Counted from the first letter of the stretch, positions 53,077-62,278 are shown. The stretch is DNA of 64,000 bases from Cellvibrio fontiphilus_A (GCF_042646205.1 NZ_JBHRTF010000004.1:620001-684000); one strand, 5' to 3'. Notes: generated by a model from the letters alone, not told the origin. Translations and numbers: made by a program.

Positions 53077-54249
53077 ATGCCTAACGCATCCACCACTGAA
53101 ACAATTAACAAGCCTGCAACTGCAGTTAAGACAGCACCTATGACAACATCCATTACAACTACAGAAAATACATCGGCAAATAACGCGATTAGCCAAAAAT
53201 TATTTGGCACTACACCCGCTGGTGAAGCGGTTACTGAATTTACGCTGACCAATAACCTTGGCAGCAAGATTAAAATTATCACGCTGGGTGGCATCATTAC
53301 CGAGTGGCATATGCGCGATAAAAAAGGCGCTCTGGCCGATGTGGTATTAGGTTTTGATTCGCTTGACCCCTATTTAAAAGTTGGCCCTTATTTTGGTGCA
53401 ATTATTGGTCGTGTGGGCAACCGCATTGCCAATGCGCAATTTACCTTGGACGGGGAGACTTACCAATTAACCGCCAACAACGGCACCAATAATCTGCACG
53501 GCGGCCCTCAAGGGTTTGATAAAAAAGTGTGGAGTGCAACCACCGCACAAGACGCCAATGGCCCGATGCTGAAATTGCATTTATTAAGTGAAGACGGCGA
53601 TCAGGGTTTCCCCGGTAATTTGAACGTGACTGTGACTTATCAATTTACCCATAAGGATGAATTGATTGTGGATTGTGTTGCCACTACCGATAAAGCCACA
53701 CCGGTCAACCTCACCCAGCACAGTTATTTTAATTTGGCGGGTATTGGTACTGAAGCTGGCGCCACTATTCTCAACCACAAAGCGCAAATTTTTGCCGATC
53801 ATATTAACGCGGTAAACCAAGCGGCAATTCCGGTAGGTGAGCCCATGCCAGTTGCTGGAACGCCGTTTGATTTCCGTGCGCCGCGTTTAATCGGTGAATT
53901 TATTAATGCGGATCACGAACAAATCCACAACGGCCTTGGTTACGATCATAATTTTATTATTAACCAAAAAACCTACAAAGAATTAACTCTGGCCGCACGC
54001 GTTGAAGAAGAAACGTCAGGCCGCGTACTGGAGGTATTTACCAAAGAGCCGGGCGTGCAGTTTTACTCCGGTAACTTTTTGGATGGTTCACTAACCGGTA
54101 AAGGTGTCACCTACCAAAAACGCAGCGGTTTTTGCCTGGAGCCACAGCACCACCCGGATTCTATCAACCAGCCACAATTCCCCTCGATTGTGCTGCGCCC
54201 TGGTGAGCAATATAAAACCCGCACCATTTTTAAATTGTCAGTTAAGTAA
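53077..54249 (+). CDS. galM: Aldose 1-epimerase (mutarotase)
   Basis: 390 residues; interconverts alpha and beta anomers of aldoses. The N-terminal 40 residues are Thr/Ser/Asn-rich low complexity; ATG 53077 is used but ATG 53140 would give a more usual length. Active-site His in NLTQHSYFNL, GYDHNF and base Glu in CLEPQHHPDS mark the GalM fold. No clear signal peptide. It follows the GH43 lipoprotein in the arabinose regulon, which fits anomer supply for isomerase or kinase. The symbol is by homology; the sugar is more likely arabinose than galactose. Confidence 0.9.
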   Translation: MPNASTTETINKPATAVKTAPMTTSITTTENTSANNAISQKLFGTTPAGEAVTEFTLTNNLGSKIKIITLGGIITEWHMRDKKGALADVVLGFDSLDPYLKVGPYFGAIIGRVGNRIANAQFTLDGETYQLTANNGTNNLHGGPQGFDKKVWSATTAQDANGPMLKLHLLSEDGDQGFPGNLNVTVTYQFTHKDELIVDCVATTDKATPVNLTQHSYFNLAGIGTEAGATILNHKAQIFADHINAVNQAAIPVGEPMPVAGTPFDFRAPRLIGEFINADHEQIHNGLGYDHNFIINQKTYKELTLAARVEEETSGRVLEVFTKEPGVQFYSGNFLDGSLTGKGVTYQKRSGFCLEPQHHPDSINQPQFPSIVLRPGEQYKTRTIFKLSVK

Positions 54250-54266
54250 ATTGTTGCTCGCATAAA

Positions 54267-54301
54267 AAAACGCCCTGCACTGAAAAGTGCAGGGCGTTTT
54301 T
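54267..54301 (+). terminator. Terminator after mutarotase
   Basis: AAAACGCCCTGCACT-GAAA-AGTGCAGGGCGTTTT with T tract. Confidence 0.93.
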
Positions 54302-54322
54302 GTTGGTGATATGAGGTTTATA

Positions 54323-54664
54323 TTATTCAATAATCGCCATCAAAATCGCTGTAACTTCATCGATTATTATCTGCGGAGCCTTTTCAATTTTGACTGCTTT
54401 GCGTGCAACAAGGTCGAGTGACTTAACGCCATTAACTAAAACTACGCCTTGGGTTTCTGTACCACTGCCAATTAATGGCACAGCAAAGCCTTCAATACGA
54501 GCGAAGTTTCCGCCTTGGGTTATTGGGGCGATTAGGGTTAAACCGAGTTTATTGAAGGCTTTGGGCGAGAGCACCAAGCAGGGGCGAAAATCGCCTTGGG
54601 TTTCTTTACCTTCGGTTGGGTTTAAACAAACGCGAACGATATCTCCTTTATCAAATACTGGCAT
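54323..54664 (-). CDS. MazF/PemK-type toxin
   Basis: 113 residues. FDKGDIVRVCLNPTEGKETQG, RPCLVLSPKAFN, LIAPITQGG and GVVLVNGVKSLDL are the ChpB/MazF endoribonuclease pattern. The start overlaps the antitoxin stop by one base (TAATG). Expected to cut mRNA when freed from its antitoxin. Confidence 0.9.
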   Translation of the reverse strand: MPVFDKGDIVRVCLNPTEGKETQGDFRPCLVLSPKAFNKLGLTLIAPITQGGNFARIEGFAVPLIGSGTETQGVVLVNGVKSLDLVARKAVKIEKAPQIIIDEVTAILMAIIE

Positions 54665-54918
54665 TAAATTTCATTCCCTGTTGGTTTGATTTTTTCCCAA
54701 GCATCCAGCTCCTTATTTTTAGGCGCGTTTGGATTGCATTTATTTAATAGCTCGTCGAGTGTGTATTTGGGCTTTGTATTGGTGGGTTTGATGACGATGT
54801 AATTATCCACCACAGAAAGGTCTACGCTATCGCCCTCGCGAAGCTTCAATTCCTTGAGTAGGCTGGAGGGAATAATGGCTCCAGCGGAATTGCCGATTTT
54901 TCTGATCTGGGTGAGCAT
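54664..54918 (-). CDS. MazE/AbrB-type antitoxin
   Basis: 84 residues from ATG 54918, with GGAGA 6 bp upstream; earlier in-frame codons are not needed. N-terminal AbrB swapped-hairpin: IRKIGNSAGAIIPSSLLKEL, then LREGDSVDLSVVDNYIVIKP. The C-terminal tail is the likely toxin-binding part. It is first in the pair and overlaps the toxin start by one base. Confidence 0.9.
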   Translation of the reverse strand: MLTQIRKIGNSAGAIIPSSLLKELKLREGDSVDLSVVDNYIVIKPTNTKPKYTLDELLNKCNPNAPKNKELDAWEKIKPTGNEI

Positions 54919-54997
54919 GGCTATCTCCGTTATTACAGTGTTGCTACAGTGTTTCACGGTGATTAATGGGTGTCAACAAAGTTATAACAAGTGCTGA

Positions 54998-55375
54998 TTA
55001 CACTAAATCAACCAGCTCGGAATACTTTGTTAGCTGTATATCTGCCGTCAGTAGTCGCAATGGTTCGCAGGTGGCTTGTGCAACCAGCATTCGATCAAAT
55101 GGGTCGCGATGAATATCAGGTAATTGTGCGGCTTGTTTTGCGTGCGCTGCCGAAATGGGGAGTTCGATGAAGCCGTTGGGTTTGATGCTGTCGATAAGCT
55201 CTTCGATATTAGCCTCCAACTTGCCGGTAGCAATTTTAATTCCCGCCTCCCAGATGGAGGCGCTGCTGATATAAACCGCTGTTGCATTTTTGATGGTGTC
55301 CTTTGCGCTAGCAGAAAGCCTGGGGCTATCGGTTAGCCACCATAAGTAGATATGGGTGTCCAATAAAATACGCAT
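54998..55375 (-). CDS. VapC-type PIN-domain toxin
   Basis: 125 residues. PIN carboxylates D6 (LLDTHIYLWW), E43 (SIWEAGIK), D91 (HRDPFDRML) and a later TADIQL aspartate form the Mg2+ nuclease site. RNase toxin. The start overlaps the antitoxin stop by one base. The second toxin/antitoxin pair in this 1.3-kb stretch. Confidence 0.92.
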   Translation of the reverse strand: MRILLDTHIYLWWLTDSPRLSASAKDTIKNATAVYISSASIWEAGIKIATGKLEANIEELIDSIKPNGFIELPISAAHAKQAAQLPDIHRDPFDRMLVAQATCEPLRLLTADIQLTKYSELVDLV

Positions 55376-55611
55376 TAATTTCCCTCAAAGGCATCCACAA
55401 TTTCATCTGGTAGTGGTGCATCAAAATCCTCGGCGATTTTAATTTTTCCTTTTAGCGAACCGGGCTTGCGGGGGGGCGGTGCATTTTCAATGGCGACCAG
55501 CTCGGCTACCGGTTTTCCGGCTTTGGCAATAATTACCCGTTCACCCTGGGAAGCGGCTTCTATTAGCTTGGAAAACTGGGTTTTTGCATCGTGAATGTTG
55601 ATTGTCTGCAT
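55375..55611 (-). CDS. Phd/YefM-type antitoxin
   Basis: 78 residues. The INIHDAKTQFSKLIEAASQGE start and VIIAKAGKPVAELVAI are the Phd/YefM DNA-binding fold; the proline-rich and acidic tail would wrap the toxin. It precedes vapC with a TAATG overlap. Confidence 0.92.
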   Translation of the reverse strand: MQTINIHDAKTQFSKLIEAASQGERVIIAKAGKPVAELVAIENAPPPRKPGSLKGKIKIAEDFDAPLPDEIVDAFEGN

Positions 55612-55801
55612 GGCGCGTTGCTCATAGTTTAATCGGGTGGACTAATGTTAGTCCTTTATCGGATGTGTTTACAACCAAAAGCCCATTTGCAGATTTTACC
55701 CAGTGATTTTGATTGCCCGGTCACCGTTGTTACCCATCTACCCCACAAGTGTAAAGACCCCCTAAAGCGCTTGGCCTGAAAGTGAGTTTATGGGTAAAAT
55801 C

Positions 55802-55829
55802 AAATTGTCTTATAATATTAAGACAATAC
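55802..55829. promoter_or_regulatory. Putative arabinose operator, possibly two overlapping sites
   Basis: AAATTGT-CTT-ATAATAT (55802-55818) followed by an overlapping AAG-ACAATAC half-site ending at 55829. The first is about 50 bp before the GH43-ricin start. Confidence 0.55.
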
Positions 55830-55869
55830 CATTAATAACCCTGCTAACAATAACGAACAGGTGATCACT

Positions 55870-57234
55870 ATGTACAAGCAACTTCTGGCCGGTGTCGGCC
55901 TTTGGCTTTGCAGCTTGGCGGCTTCGGCCATTACGCTTTCCGGATTGACCAATTCCCATGATCCGGGCGCGATTATTAAGGATGGTAATACCTACTTTCA
56001 TTTCACTACGGGCACCGGTATTTGGTACTCCACATCGACCAACCTCACCACCTGGACGGGTGGCCCAGCGCCGGTATTTAGCACTTACCCCAGCTGGATT
56101 TACAGCAAAATCCCGGGTTTCACAGGCTCCTTCTGGGCGCCGGATGTGATCCACATGAACGGCTACTACTACCTCTATTACTCGGTATCCACCTTTGGCA
56201 CGTCGGTGTCGGCGATTGGTGTGGCGCGCAGCGCATCGCTCACCTCGCCCAGCTGGCAAGACCTGGGTGTGGTGGTGGAGTCCTGGGGTGGCAGCAGTGA
56301 AATTAATGCGATTGACCCGGCGCTGTACCGCGATCACGACGGCAAGGTGTACATGAGTTACGGTTCATTTTTTGGCGGCATCGGCCTTGCTGAAATTAAC
56401 CAGAGCACCGGCAAATTAAATGGCAGTGTGACCAAAGTTTACGGTGGCAATCACGCCGATATTGAAGCGCCTTATATTTCGCGCAATGGCGATTATTACT
56501 ACCTGTTCATTAATCGCGGCGCTTGCTGCCAAGGTTCCAATAGCACTTATTACGTGCAGGTTGCGCGCTCAACCTCTATTTACGGCCCTTACACCGATGT
56601 GCGCACACTGCTGCCGAATGTGGATGGAAAATACAAAGGCCCCGGCCATATTGGTTTGTTAAAACAGGACGGCTGTAATTACACCTCCATTCACTATTAC
56701 GACCTGAACGATAACGGCAATGCCAAGTTAGACCTTTTAAAAATGACTTACAGCAACGGCTGGCCAACACTGACCCGCAATTTTTCAATCGCCAGTTGTG
56801 GTGGAGTGAGTGATGGTTTGTATCGCATCACCGCGCGTCACAGTAACAAGGATCTATTGCCCGCCGCTAAATCCTCCGCCAATGGCGCGATGATCCAGCA
56901 AGAGACTTGGAATTCCTATCGCGCACAACAGTGGTATGTGATTAACCAGGGCACGGGTTATTACAGCCTGATCAACGCAGGTAGTTTGAAAAGTTTGGAT
57001 GTGTACAACAATTCCACAGCCGCGGGCGCCAATATTTCGCAGTGGGATTATTGGGGTGGGGCAGGGCAGAAGTGGAGCCTGACCAATAGCAGTGGTTATT
57101 ACACCATTCGCTCGCAGCTGAGTAATTTACCACTCGACGTGTTGAATTTAAGCACGGCTAACGGTGCACAAATTATTCAGTGGAATGCAACAGGGGCAAC
57201 CAATCAGCAATTTACCCTGACGCGCCTGAAATAA
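55870..57234 (+). CDS. Secreted GH43 arabinanase with ricin-type (CBM13-like) domain
   Basis: 454 residues from ATG 55870 (AGGTG upstream; the frame also opens at GTG 55861). Signal peptide ending ...SLAASA. The GH43 domain (about 22-315) has base D31 (SHDPGAI), modulator D149 (NAIDPAL) and acid E199 (ADIEAPY), with FINRGACCQGSNSTYYVQV resembling the arabinanase branch. The C-terminal ricin B-like lectin domain (about 320-454) shows repeated QxW-type turns (AQQWYV, GQKWSL, NQQFTL). Probably released arabinanase that binds polysaccharide through the lectin. Its own operator lies upstream, and it is divergent from the VapBC pair. Confidence 0.9.
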   Translation: MYKQLLAGVGLWLCSLAASAITLSGLTNSHDPGAIIKDGNTYFHFTTGTGIWYSTSTNLTTWTGGPAPVFSTYPSWIYSKIPGFTGSFWAPDVIHMNGYYYLYYSVSTFGTSVSAIGVARSASLTSPSWQDLGVVVESWGGSSEINAIDPALYRDHDGKVYMSYGSFFGGIGLAEINQSTGKLNGSVTKVYGGNHADIEAPYISRNGDYYYLFINRGACCQGSNSTYYVQVARSTSIYGPYTDVRTLLPNVDGKYKGPGHIGLLKQDGCNYTSIHYYDLNDNGNAKLDLLKMTYSNGWPTLTRNFSIASCGGVSDGLYRITARHSNKDLLPAAKSSANGAMIQQETWNSYRAQQWYVINQGTGYYSLINAGSLKSLDVYNNSTAAGANISQWDYWGGAGQKWSLTNSSGYYTIRSQLSNLPLDVLNLSTANGAQIIQWNATGATNQQFTLTRLK

Positions 57235-57241
57235 ATAAACC

Positions 57242-57339
57242 TAGGTTGGAAGAGCGCAGCGACTTCCGACACCTGATGTGAAGTAAGGCCTTCCGACAGT
57301 TTTTTAAAAGCAGTCGGAAGGCGCTGTGTTTTTCCAACC
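57242..57339. repeat. REPIN-like palindrome, copy 2
   Basis: Left arm TAGGTTGGAAGAGCGCAGCG and CTTCCGAC, with CTAG in place of GTAG. An inner arm pair CCTTCCGAC / GTCGGAAGG follows, and the right arm ends TTTTTCCAACC. More decayed than copies 1 and 3. Confidence 0.7.
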
Positions 57340-57364
57340 GACAAAATATAAATGGAGTGTTTTA

Positions 57365-59314
57365 ATGAAAAAAATAGCCAGTGTGTTGCTTGTGACGGGC
57401 GTGAGTGTGTTGGGTGCTGCCTGCAGTCAAAAGGCGCCAGAAACCCTTGCCAGTCCCGATGGTAACCTGAGTGTGAAGGTGTTTGTTACCGAGCAAAATA
57501 CACTGGCTTATTCGGTGGATCGCGCGGCGCAGCCGGTGCTTCTGCCATCAGATTTAGGTTTGCAATTAACCGCTGCAGATTTCACCCAGGGTGTTGCTAT
57601 TGAGTCGCGTTCAGCCATCACTCCGGTGAGTGATGAGTACAGCTTGCGTGTTGGCAAAAAAAGTAAGATTCACTACAGCGCCAATGAGCAAACGTTTTCT
57701 ATCCTGAATGCACAGCAACAAAAGTTAATTCTGACCTTTCGTGTATCGGATGATGGCGTTGCCTTTCGCTATGCGGTGAATGACCCATCCATCAAACGCA
57801 AAGAATTTGTGAAAGAAACCACCAGTTTCCAACTGCCAGAAACGGCGCGCGCCTGGTTGCAACCTATGTCGGTTTCACAAACCGGTTGGAGTAATACCAA
57901 CCCCTCCTATGAAGAGCATTACCAAATGGATATCCCGGTGGGTACACCATCCACCCTGGGAGCAGGTTGGGCATTTCCCGCGTTATTTAACAACGGCGAT
58001 AACTGGATTCTTCTGTCGGAAGTAGGAGTAAACCGCGATTGGCACGCCTCGCGTTTGCATCACGAATCCCCCAAGGGTGAATATCAGATTGCCACACCAC
58101 AAGCACCGGAAATTTATATCGCACCCAATGGCGAAAAAGGCGCACTGCTTGCCAATAGCAATGGTGATTTAATTTCCCCCTGGCGCATTCTCGCGATAGG
58201 CGATTTGCCGCGCATTATGGAATCCACACTAGGCACCGATGTTGCCGAGCCTGCAATTGCGCTGGATAAAAATATTATCCAACCCGGTCACTCCTCCTGG
58301 AGCTGGGCGATTTTAAAAGATGATTTCACCACCTTTGAGGTGCAGAAAAAATTTATCGACTACGCCGCCGAGATGCACTGGGACTACACCTTGATTGATG
58401 CCGATTGGGATAAAAAAATCGGCATGGAAAAATTGAAAGAATTGGTTGAGTACGCCGCGCAGAAAAATATTGGCATTCTGGTGTGGTACAACTCATCGGG
58501 CAGTTGGAATGAAACCCCCTACAGCCCTAAAAGCGAATTGCTCACTCATGAGCAGCGCCAAGCGGTATTTGCGCAGTTGAAAGCTATTGGTGTAAAGGGT
58601 TTAAAAATCGATTTTTTTGCCGGTGATGGGCAATCCATGATGGCCTATTACCACGACATTATGGCGGATGCAGCGGCCCATGGTTTGTTGCTGAACTTTC
58701 ACGGTGCCACTCTGCCACGCGGATGGCAGCGCACTTATCCCAATTTAATGACGATGGAGTCTATCAAAGGTTTTGAATTTACCACCTTTACCCAGGAAAA
58801 CCAGGATCCGGTGGCCGCACACGTTGTAATGTCATTATTTGCGCGCAATGTGTTTGATCCAATGGATTACACGCCCATGGCCTTTGGCGATATTCCCAAT
58901 ATTAAACGGGTCACTGAAAATTCATTTGAGTTGGCCGAAGCTGTGCTCATGATTTCCGGCATCCAACACTTTGCCGAAATTCCCGAAGGCATGGCCACTG
59001 CACCGGAATATGTAAAAGCCTTTTTGCAAGAATTGCCGCGCGAGTGGGACGAGGTGAAGTTTATTGACGGTTTCCCCGGAAAGTACGCCGTGATTGCGCG
59101 CCGTGCGGGTGAGGTTTGGTATGTCGCTGGTATTAATGCGGAAAAAGAAAATAAAACCTTGAATCTGGATTTAGGGTTTATCGGTGACAAAACCGGCATT
59201 GTGATTGCGAGTGGCGACAGCGAGCGCAGTTTTATACAACAAGAAATTAATAGCAAAACCCCATACACAATTACCCTGCGGCCAAGTGCAGGCTTTGTGA
59301 TGGCGTTGAAATAA
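57365..59314 (+). CDS. GH97 retaining-type enzyme (alpha-galactosidase or beta-L-arabinopyranosidase)
   Basis: 649 residues from ATG 57365, GGAG upstream. The signal ends GAAC-SQ, so C20 is a possible but non-canonical lipoprotein cysteine. The beta-sandwich is followed by a TIM barrel with D416 in GLKIDFFAGDG and E471 in KGFEFTTF, each one residue after BtGal97b nucleophile Asp415 and acid/base Glu470. It should therefore retain configuration, unlike the GH97 at 34072. Retaining GH97 enzymes include alpha-galactosidases and beta-L-arabinopyranosidases; the arabinan context makes the second worth testing. It lies between two REPINs. Confidence 0.9.
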   Translation: MKKIASVLLVTGVSVLGAACSQKAPETLASPDGNLSVKVFVTEQNTLAYSVDRAAQPVLLPSDLGLQLTAADFTQGVAIESRSAITPVSDEYSLRVGKKSKIHYSANEQTFSILNAQQQKLILTFRVSDDGVAFRYAVNDPSIKRKEFVKETTSFQLPETARAWLQPMSVSQTGWSNTNPSYEEHYQMDIPVGTPSTLGAGWAFPALFNNGDNWILLSEVGVNRDWHASRLHHESPKGEYQIATPQAPEIYIAPNGEKGALLANSNGDLISPWRILAIGDLPRIMESTLGTDVAEPAIALDKNIIQPGHSSWSWAILKDDFTTFEVQKKFIDYAAEMHWDYTLIDADWDKKIGMEKLKELVEYAAQKNIGILVWYNSSGSWNETPYSPKSELLTHEQRQAVFAQLKAIGVKGLKIDFFAGDGQSMMAYYHDIMADAAAHGLLLNFHGATLPRGWQRTYPNLMTMESIKGFEFTTFTQENQDPVAAHVVMSLFARNVFDPMDYTPMAFGDIPNIKRVTENSFELAEAVLMISGIQHFAEIPEGMATAPEYVKAFLQELPREWDEVKFIDGFPGKYAVIARRAGEVWYVAGINAEKENKTLNLDLGFIGDKTGIVIASGDSERSFIQQEINSKTPYTITLRPSAGFVMALK

Positions 59315-59322
59315 GGTTCAAC

Positions 59323-59612
59323 GTAGGTTGGAAGAGCGCAGCGACTTCCGACAAATAAACACAGATTGGTTTCCGACAAATAAACACAGATTGGTTTCCG
59401 ACAAATAAACACAGATTGGTTTCCGACAAATAAACACAGATTGGTTTCCGACAAATAAACACAGATTGGTTTCCGACAAATAAACACAGATTGGTTTCCG
59501 ACAAATAAACACAGATTGGTTTCCGACAAATGAATGCAGATTGGCTTCCAAAAAATGAATGCAGATTGATATTACGTTTTAAGTCGGAAGTCGCTGCGCT
59601 TTTCCAACCTAC
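59323..59612. repeat. REPIN-like palindrome, copy 3, expanded by a tandem array
   Basis: Left REP begins GTAGGTTGGAAGAGCGCAGC and the right REP ends in CCAACCTAC, the exact reverse complement of the GTAG head. The 200-bp interior is almost wholly the 25-bp tandem array at 59346-59570. Confidence 0.8.
59346..59570. repeat. 25-bp tandem repeat array, nine copies
   Basis: Unit starts TTCCGACAAATAAACACAGA and ends TTGGT. Seven copies are identical (59346-59520); two more are degenerate (59521-59545 with TGAATGC, and 59546-59570). The unit opens with TTCCGACA, the edge of the REP hairpin. There are no unique spacers, so it is not a CRISPR. Open frames across it are by-products of the 25-bp period. 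Confidence 0.95.
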
Positions 59613-59650
59613 GATCAAAAAATTAAAAATGTAAATGTGAGAGAGGTACC

Positions 59651-61627
59651 ATGAAAAAACTATTATCCCTGATGTTGTTACCCGCCATGCTGATTGGCTG
59701 CGGTAAAGAAACGGCGGCGCCCGCTGAAAAAAGTGCGGCGCCTGCGGCACAAACATCGGTTGCAAGCCAACCGGCTAATGGCCCTAGCGCCCAGCAAATG
59801 GTGAATAGCTTTATCAACCCGATTTTCCCCAACGGTGCCGACCCTTGGTTGGAATATTTTGAAGGCAATTATTATTTAACTACCACTACCTGGACCTCGC
59901 AGTTGGTAATGCGTAAATCGCCAACACTCGCGGGGCTGGCAACAGCAACACCCATTAATATCTGGTCAGAAAGTGATTTGGGCCGCTGCTGTAATTTTTG
60001 GGCATTTGAATTCCATCGCCTGAATACCCCCAAAGGCCCGCGTTGGTATGTGATGTACACCTCGGGCATTGCGGAAAATTTTGATCGCCAACATTTGAGT
60101 GTGATTGAAAGTTACGGCGATGATCCACTTGGCCCTTACACCTACAAAGGTTCACCCATGCCCGATATTTGGAATATCGACGGCAATTATTTTGAACACA
60201 AGGGCCAATTGTATTTGCTCTGGTCGCAGTGGGTGGGCGATGAACAAACCATTTGGATTTCCAAAATGAGCAACCCCTGGACGGTAGAAGGTGAGCGCGT
60301 AAAAATTGTTCGCCCCGAATACGACTGGGAATTTTCCGGCATGAAAGTGAATGAAGGCCCGGAAATGTTAAAACGCAATGGCAAAACCTACATGGTGTAT
60401 TCCGCGAGTTTTTGTAATACCCCGGACTACAAATTGGGCTTGGTGGAATTGGTGGGCGATGACCCGTTAAAAGTGGAATCCTGGCATAAATTTGATAAGC
60501 CGGTATTTAGCAAAGCCAACGGCGTATACGGCCCAGGCCACAACGGTTTCTTCAAATCGCCCGATGGCACCGAGGATTGGATTATTTATCACGGCAACGC
60601 CAGCGAGTTGGAAGGTTGCACCAGCACTCGCTCAGTGCGCGCACAAAAATTTACCTGGAATGAAGACGGCACACCCAATTTTGGTGAGCCAGTGGCGGCC
60701 GGTGTGCCTGTAACATCGCCCTCCGGTGAAAACGGCCCGCTCGTCACTAAAGTGCAAAGCACCCAAGTGTCGTTGGTAAGTAAAGCGGATAACACCTGTG
60801 TAGTTGCCGATAACAGCGGAAAAATTTCTGCAGCAAGCTGCGCAGATGCCGCGAGCAACAATGCCAGCGCGACCTGGAATCTGGATTACACCACCAACGG
60901 CAATTACCGTTTGGTAACCCCAGAGGGATTATTCCTTACCGCCGGTGGCGAGCAGTGCGCAATTACCAATGCCGGTTTGAGCAGTGCACCTTGGCACAAT
61001 CAATTGTGCCAGCAATGGCAAATCAAACCTTACATTAAAGGTTGGGTTGCATTGGTAAATGCACAAACCCAGGAAGAGTTGCGTTTTGCCGATTGCAAAG
61101 AGCCTGCGCCAAAAGAAGTGCAAAAATCAGTGGAGGATATTCCACAATTTATCGAACCAAAATCTGCCTGCGCGCAATGGGCGGTGCAACCACAAGGTGA
61201 AAACGCCATCACCAGTATTCAAAGCGGTAAAGCCATTACTGTACAAAATAAAGCAGATGCTACAGTTGCGGCCGGTGACAATATTGCGCAACAGGAATGG
61301 TTAAATAAAACCAACCAACGCTGGCAATTTTCTGCTGCCGAGGAAGGTTATTTTTACATTCAATCCAGCGTGAATAAGCAGCAGTGTATTGCCGTTGCAA
61401 AAAAATCCATCGTTCCGGGTACTAATATTGAATTAGCAAATTGCGGTGAGGATTACACCCAATGGCAAGTAGAGTTTTTAGCTGACGGCACCGTAAAACT
61501 CGCCAACCGCAAAAGTACACTCGTGATCGATTTAGCTCATGGCGGCGTGGAAGATTTCACCAACTTCGCCCAAGCCCAATGGCTAAACAGCAACGGACAG
61601 CGTTTCCAAATCAAACCAGTGCAATAA
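59651..61627 (+). CDS. Lipoprotein GH43 with C-terminal ricin-like domains
   Basis: 658 residues. Lipobox LIGC gives C17, followed by an Ala-rich linker. The GH43 domain (about 55-350) has base D64 (GADPWLEY), modulator D177 (NIDGNYF) and acid E235 (NEGPEML), with GPGHNGFF. Two ricin-like modules follow (about 370-510 and 520-658), seen as repeated Q-W turns (CQQWQIKP, TNQRWQF, GQRFQIKP). GAGAGG lies just before ATG 59651. It is not close to the other GH43 proteins here. Linkage specificity is not predictable; an arabinofuranosidase acting on arabinan side chains is the simplest guess. No arabinose operator was found upstream. Confidence 0.88.
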   Translation: MKKLLSLMLLPAMLIGCGKETAAPAEKSAAPAAQTSVASQPANGPSAQQMVNSFINPIFPNGADPWLEYFEGNYYLTTTTWTSQLVMRKSPTLAGLATATPINIWSESDLGRCCNFWAFEFHRLNTPKGPRWYVMYTSGIAENFDRQHLSVIESYGDDPLGPYTYKGSPMPDIWNIDGNYFEHKGQLYLLWSQWVGDEQTIWISKMSNPWTVEGERVKIVRPEYDWEFSGMKVNEGPEMLKRNGKTYMVYSASFCNTPDYKLGLVELVGDDPLKVESWHKFDKPVFSKANGVYGPGHNGFFKSPDGTEDWIIYHGNASELEGCTSTRSVRAQKFTWNEDGTPNFGEPVAAGVPVTSPSGENGPLVTKVQSTQVSLVSKADNTCVVADNSGKISAASCADAASNNASATWNLDYTTNGNYRLVTPEGLFLTAGGEQCAITNAGLSSAPWHNQLCQQWQIKPYIKGWVALVNAQTQEELRFADCKEPAPKEVQKSVEDIPQFIEPKSACAQWAVQPQGENAITSIQSGKAITVQNKADATVAAGDNIAQQEWLNKTNQRWQFSAAEEGYFYIQSSVNKQQCIAVAKKSIVPGTNIELANCGEDYTQWQVEFLADGTVKLANRKSTLVIDLAHGGVEDFTNFAQAQWLNSNGQRFQIKPVQ

Positions 61628-61941
61628 AGCCTTCAAAAGCAGGGTGGGTAGCGCGAAAGCAATACCCACCTCCCTCAACCTTACAGCATCTCCTTTTATA
61701 TAATCTGCCCCTGCAGCACATCACCTTGGTTAATCACATTTCCGCTATAACGCGATAACCGGTCACCTTTTAATACATTCGCCGTTTTTTCTATTCCCTA
61801 TCTCGAACTTGCTAGCTAAGCCTTTGAGCTGCGATTATTCTTTTGAAACAGAATGTCGGCGCCTAAGCTTGATCTGTGGCTGGGTAATTACGGCTGACGC
61901 TGTCTAATAAACTGTTATATAAAAAAGAAGGAGCTACGAAA
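61628..61941. other. Intergenic region before SMR gene
   Basis: A GGTGGGTA/TACCCACC hairpin at 61643-61670 follows the GH43 stop but lacks a U-tract. The rest holds no gene I can support; base composition shifts to AT-rich toward the SMR gene. Confidence 0.4.
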
Positions 61942-62271
61942 TTGATTTACGTATTTTTGACTTTGGCAATCTTAACTGAAGTAACAGCCACCCTTTTGCT
62001 AAAGGCATCAAATGGTTGGGAGAAGTGGTGGTTTGGAATGGGGGCCATATTTTTCTATTCAATCGCAGGAATGATTTTGGCTTTTGTTCTGAAATCCATG
62101 AATGTTGGACTTGCTTACGCTATTTGGTCGGGCGTAGGAATCGCACTGGTGTGTATAGCATCAGTATTTATTTGGCAACAAAAATTCGACATATATGCAT
62201 TGACTGGTGTCTTACTTATCGTAGTTGGTACAGGTTTAATCACATTAAAGTCTAATGTGGTTCTCCAATAA
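61942..62271 (+). CDS. Small multidrug resistance (SMR) family transporter
   Basis: 109 residues, TTG start 61942 with AAGGAG upstream. Four membrane helices; E13 (LTEVTATLLLKAS) is the proton/drug-binding glutamate of EmrE, and the YAIWSGVGIALV segment in helix 3 is the family hallmark. It exports cationic compounds or guanidinium by proton antiport. It has no link to arabinan metabolism. A GNAT gene follows. Confidence 0.92.
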   Translation: MIYVFLTLAILTEVTATLLLKASNGWEKWWFGMGAIFFYSIAGMILAFVLKSMNVGLAYAIWSGVGIALVCIASVFIWQQKFDIYALTGVLLIVVGTGLITLKSNVVLQ

Positions 62272-62278
62272 TTTTACA

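Noticed and set aside
59346..59570. CRISPR array
   Set aside because: Units are contiguous with no unique spacers and no cas genes nearby.
58867..59765. Minus-strand open frames with repeating NLCLFVGNQSVFICRKP-like peptides
   Set aside because: They come from reading the 25-bp tandem array in all frames (75 bp gives a 25-residue period) and not from a repeat protein gene.
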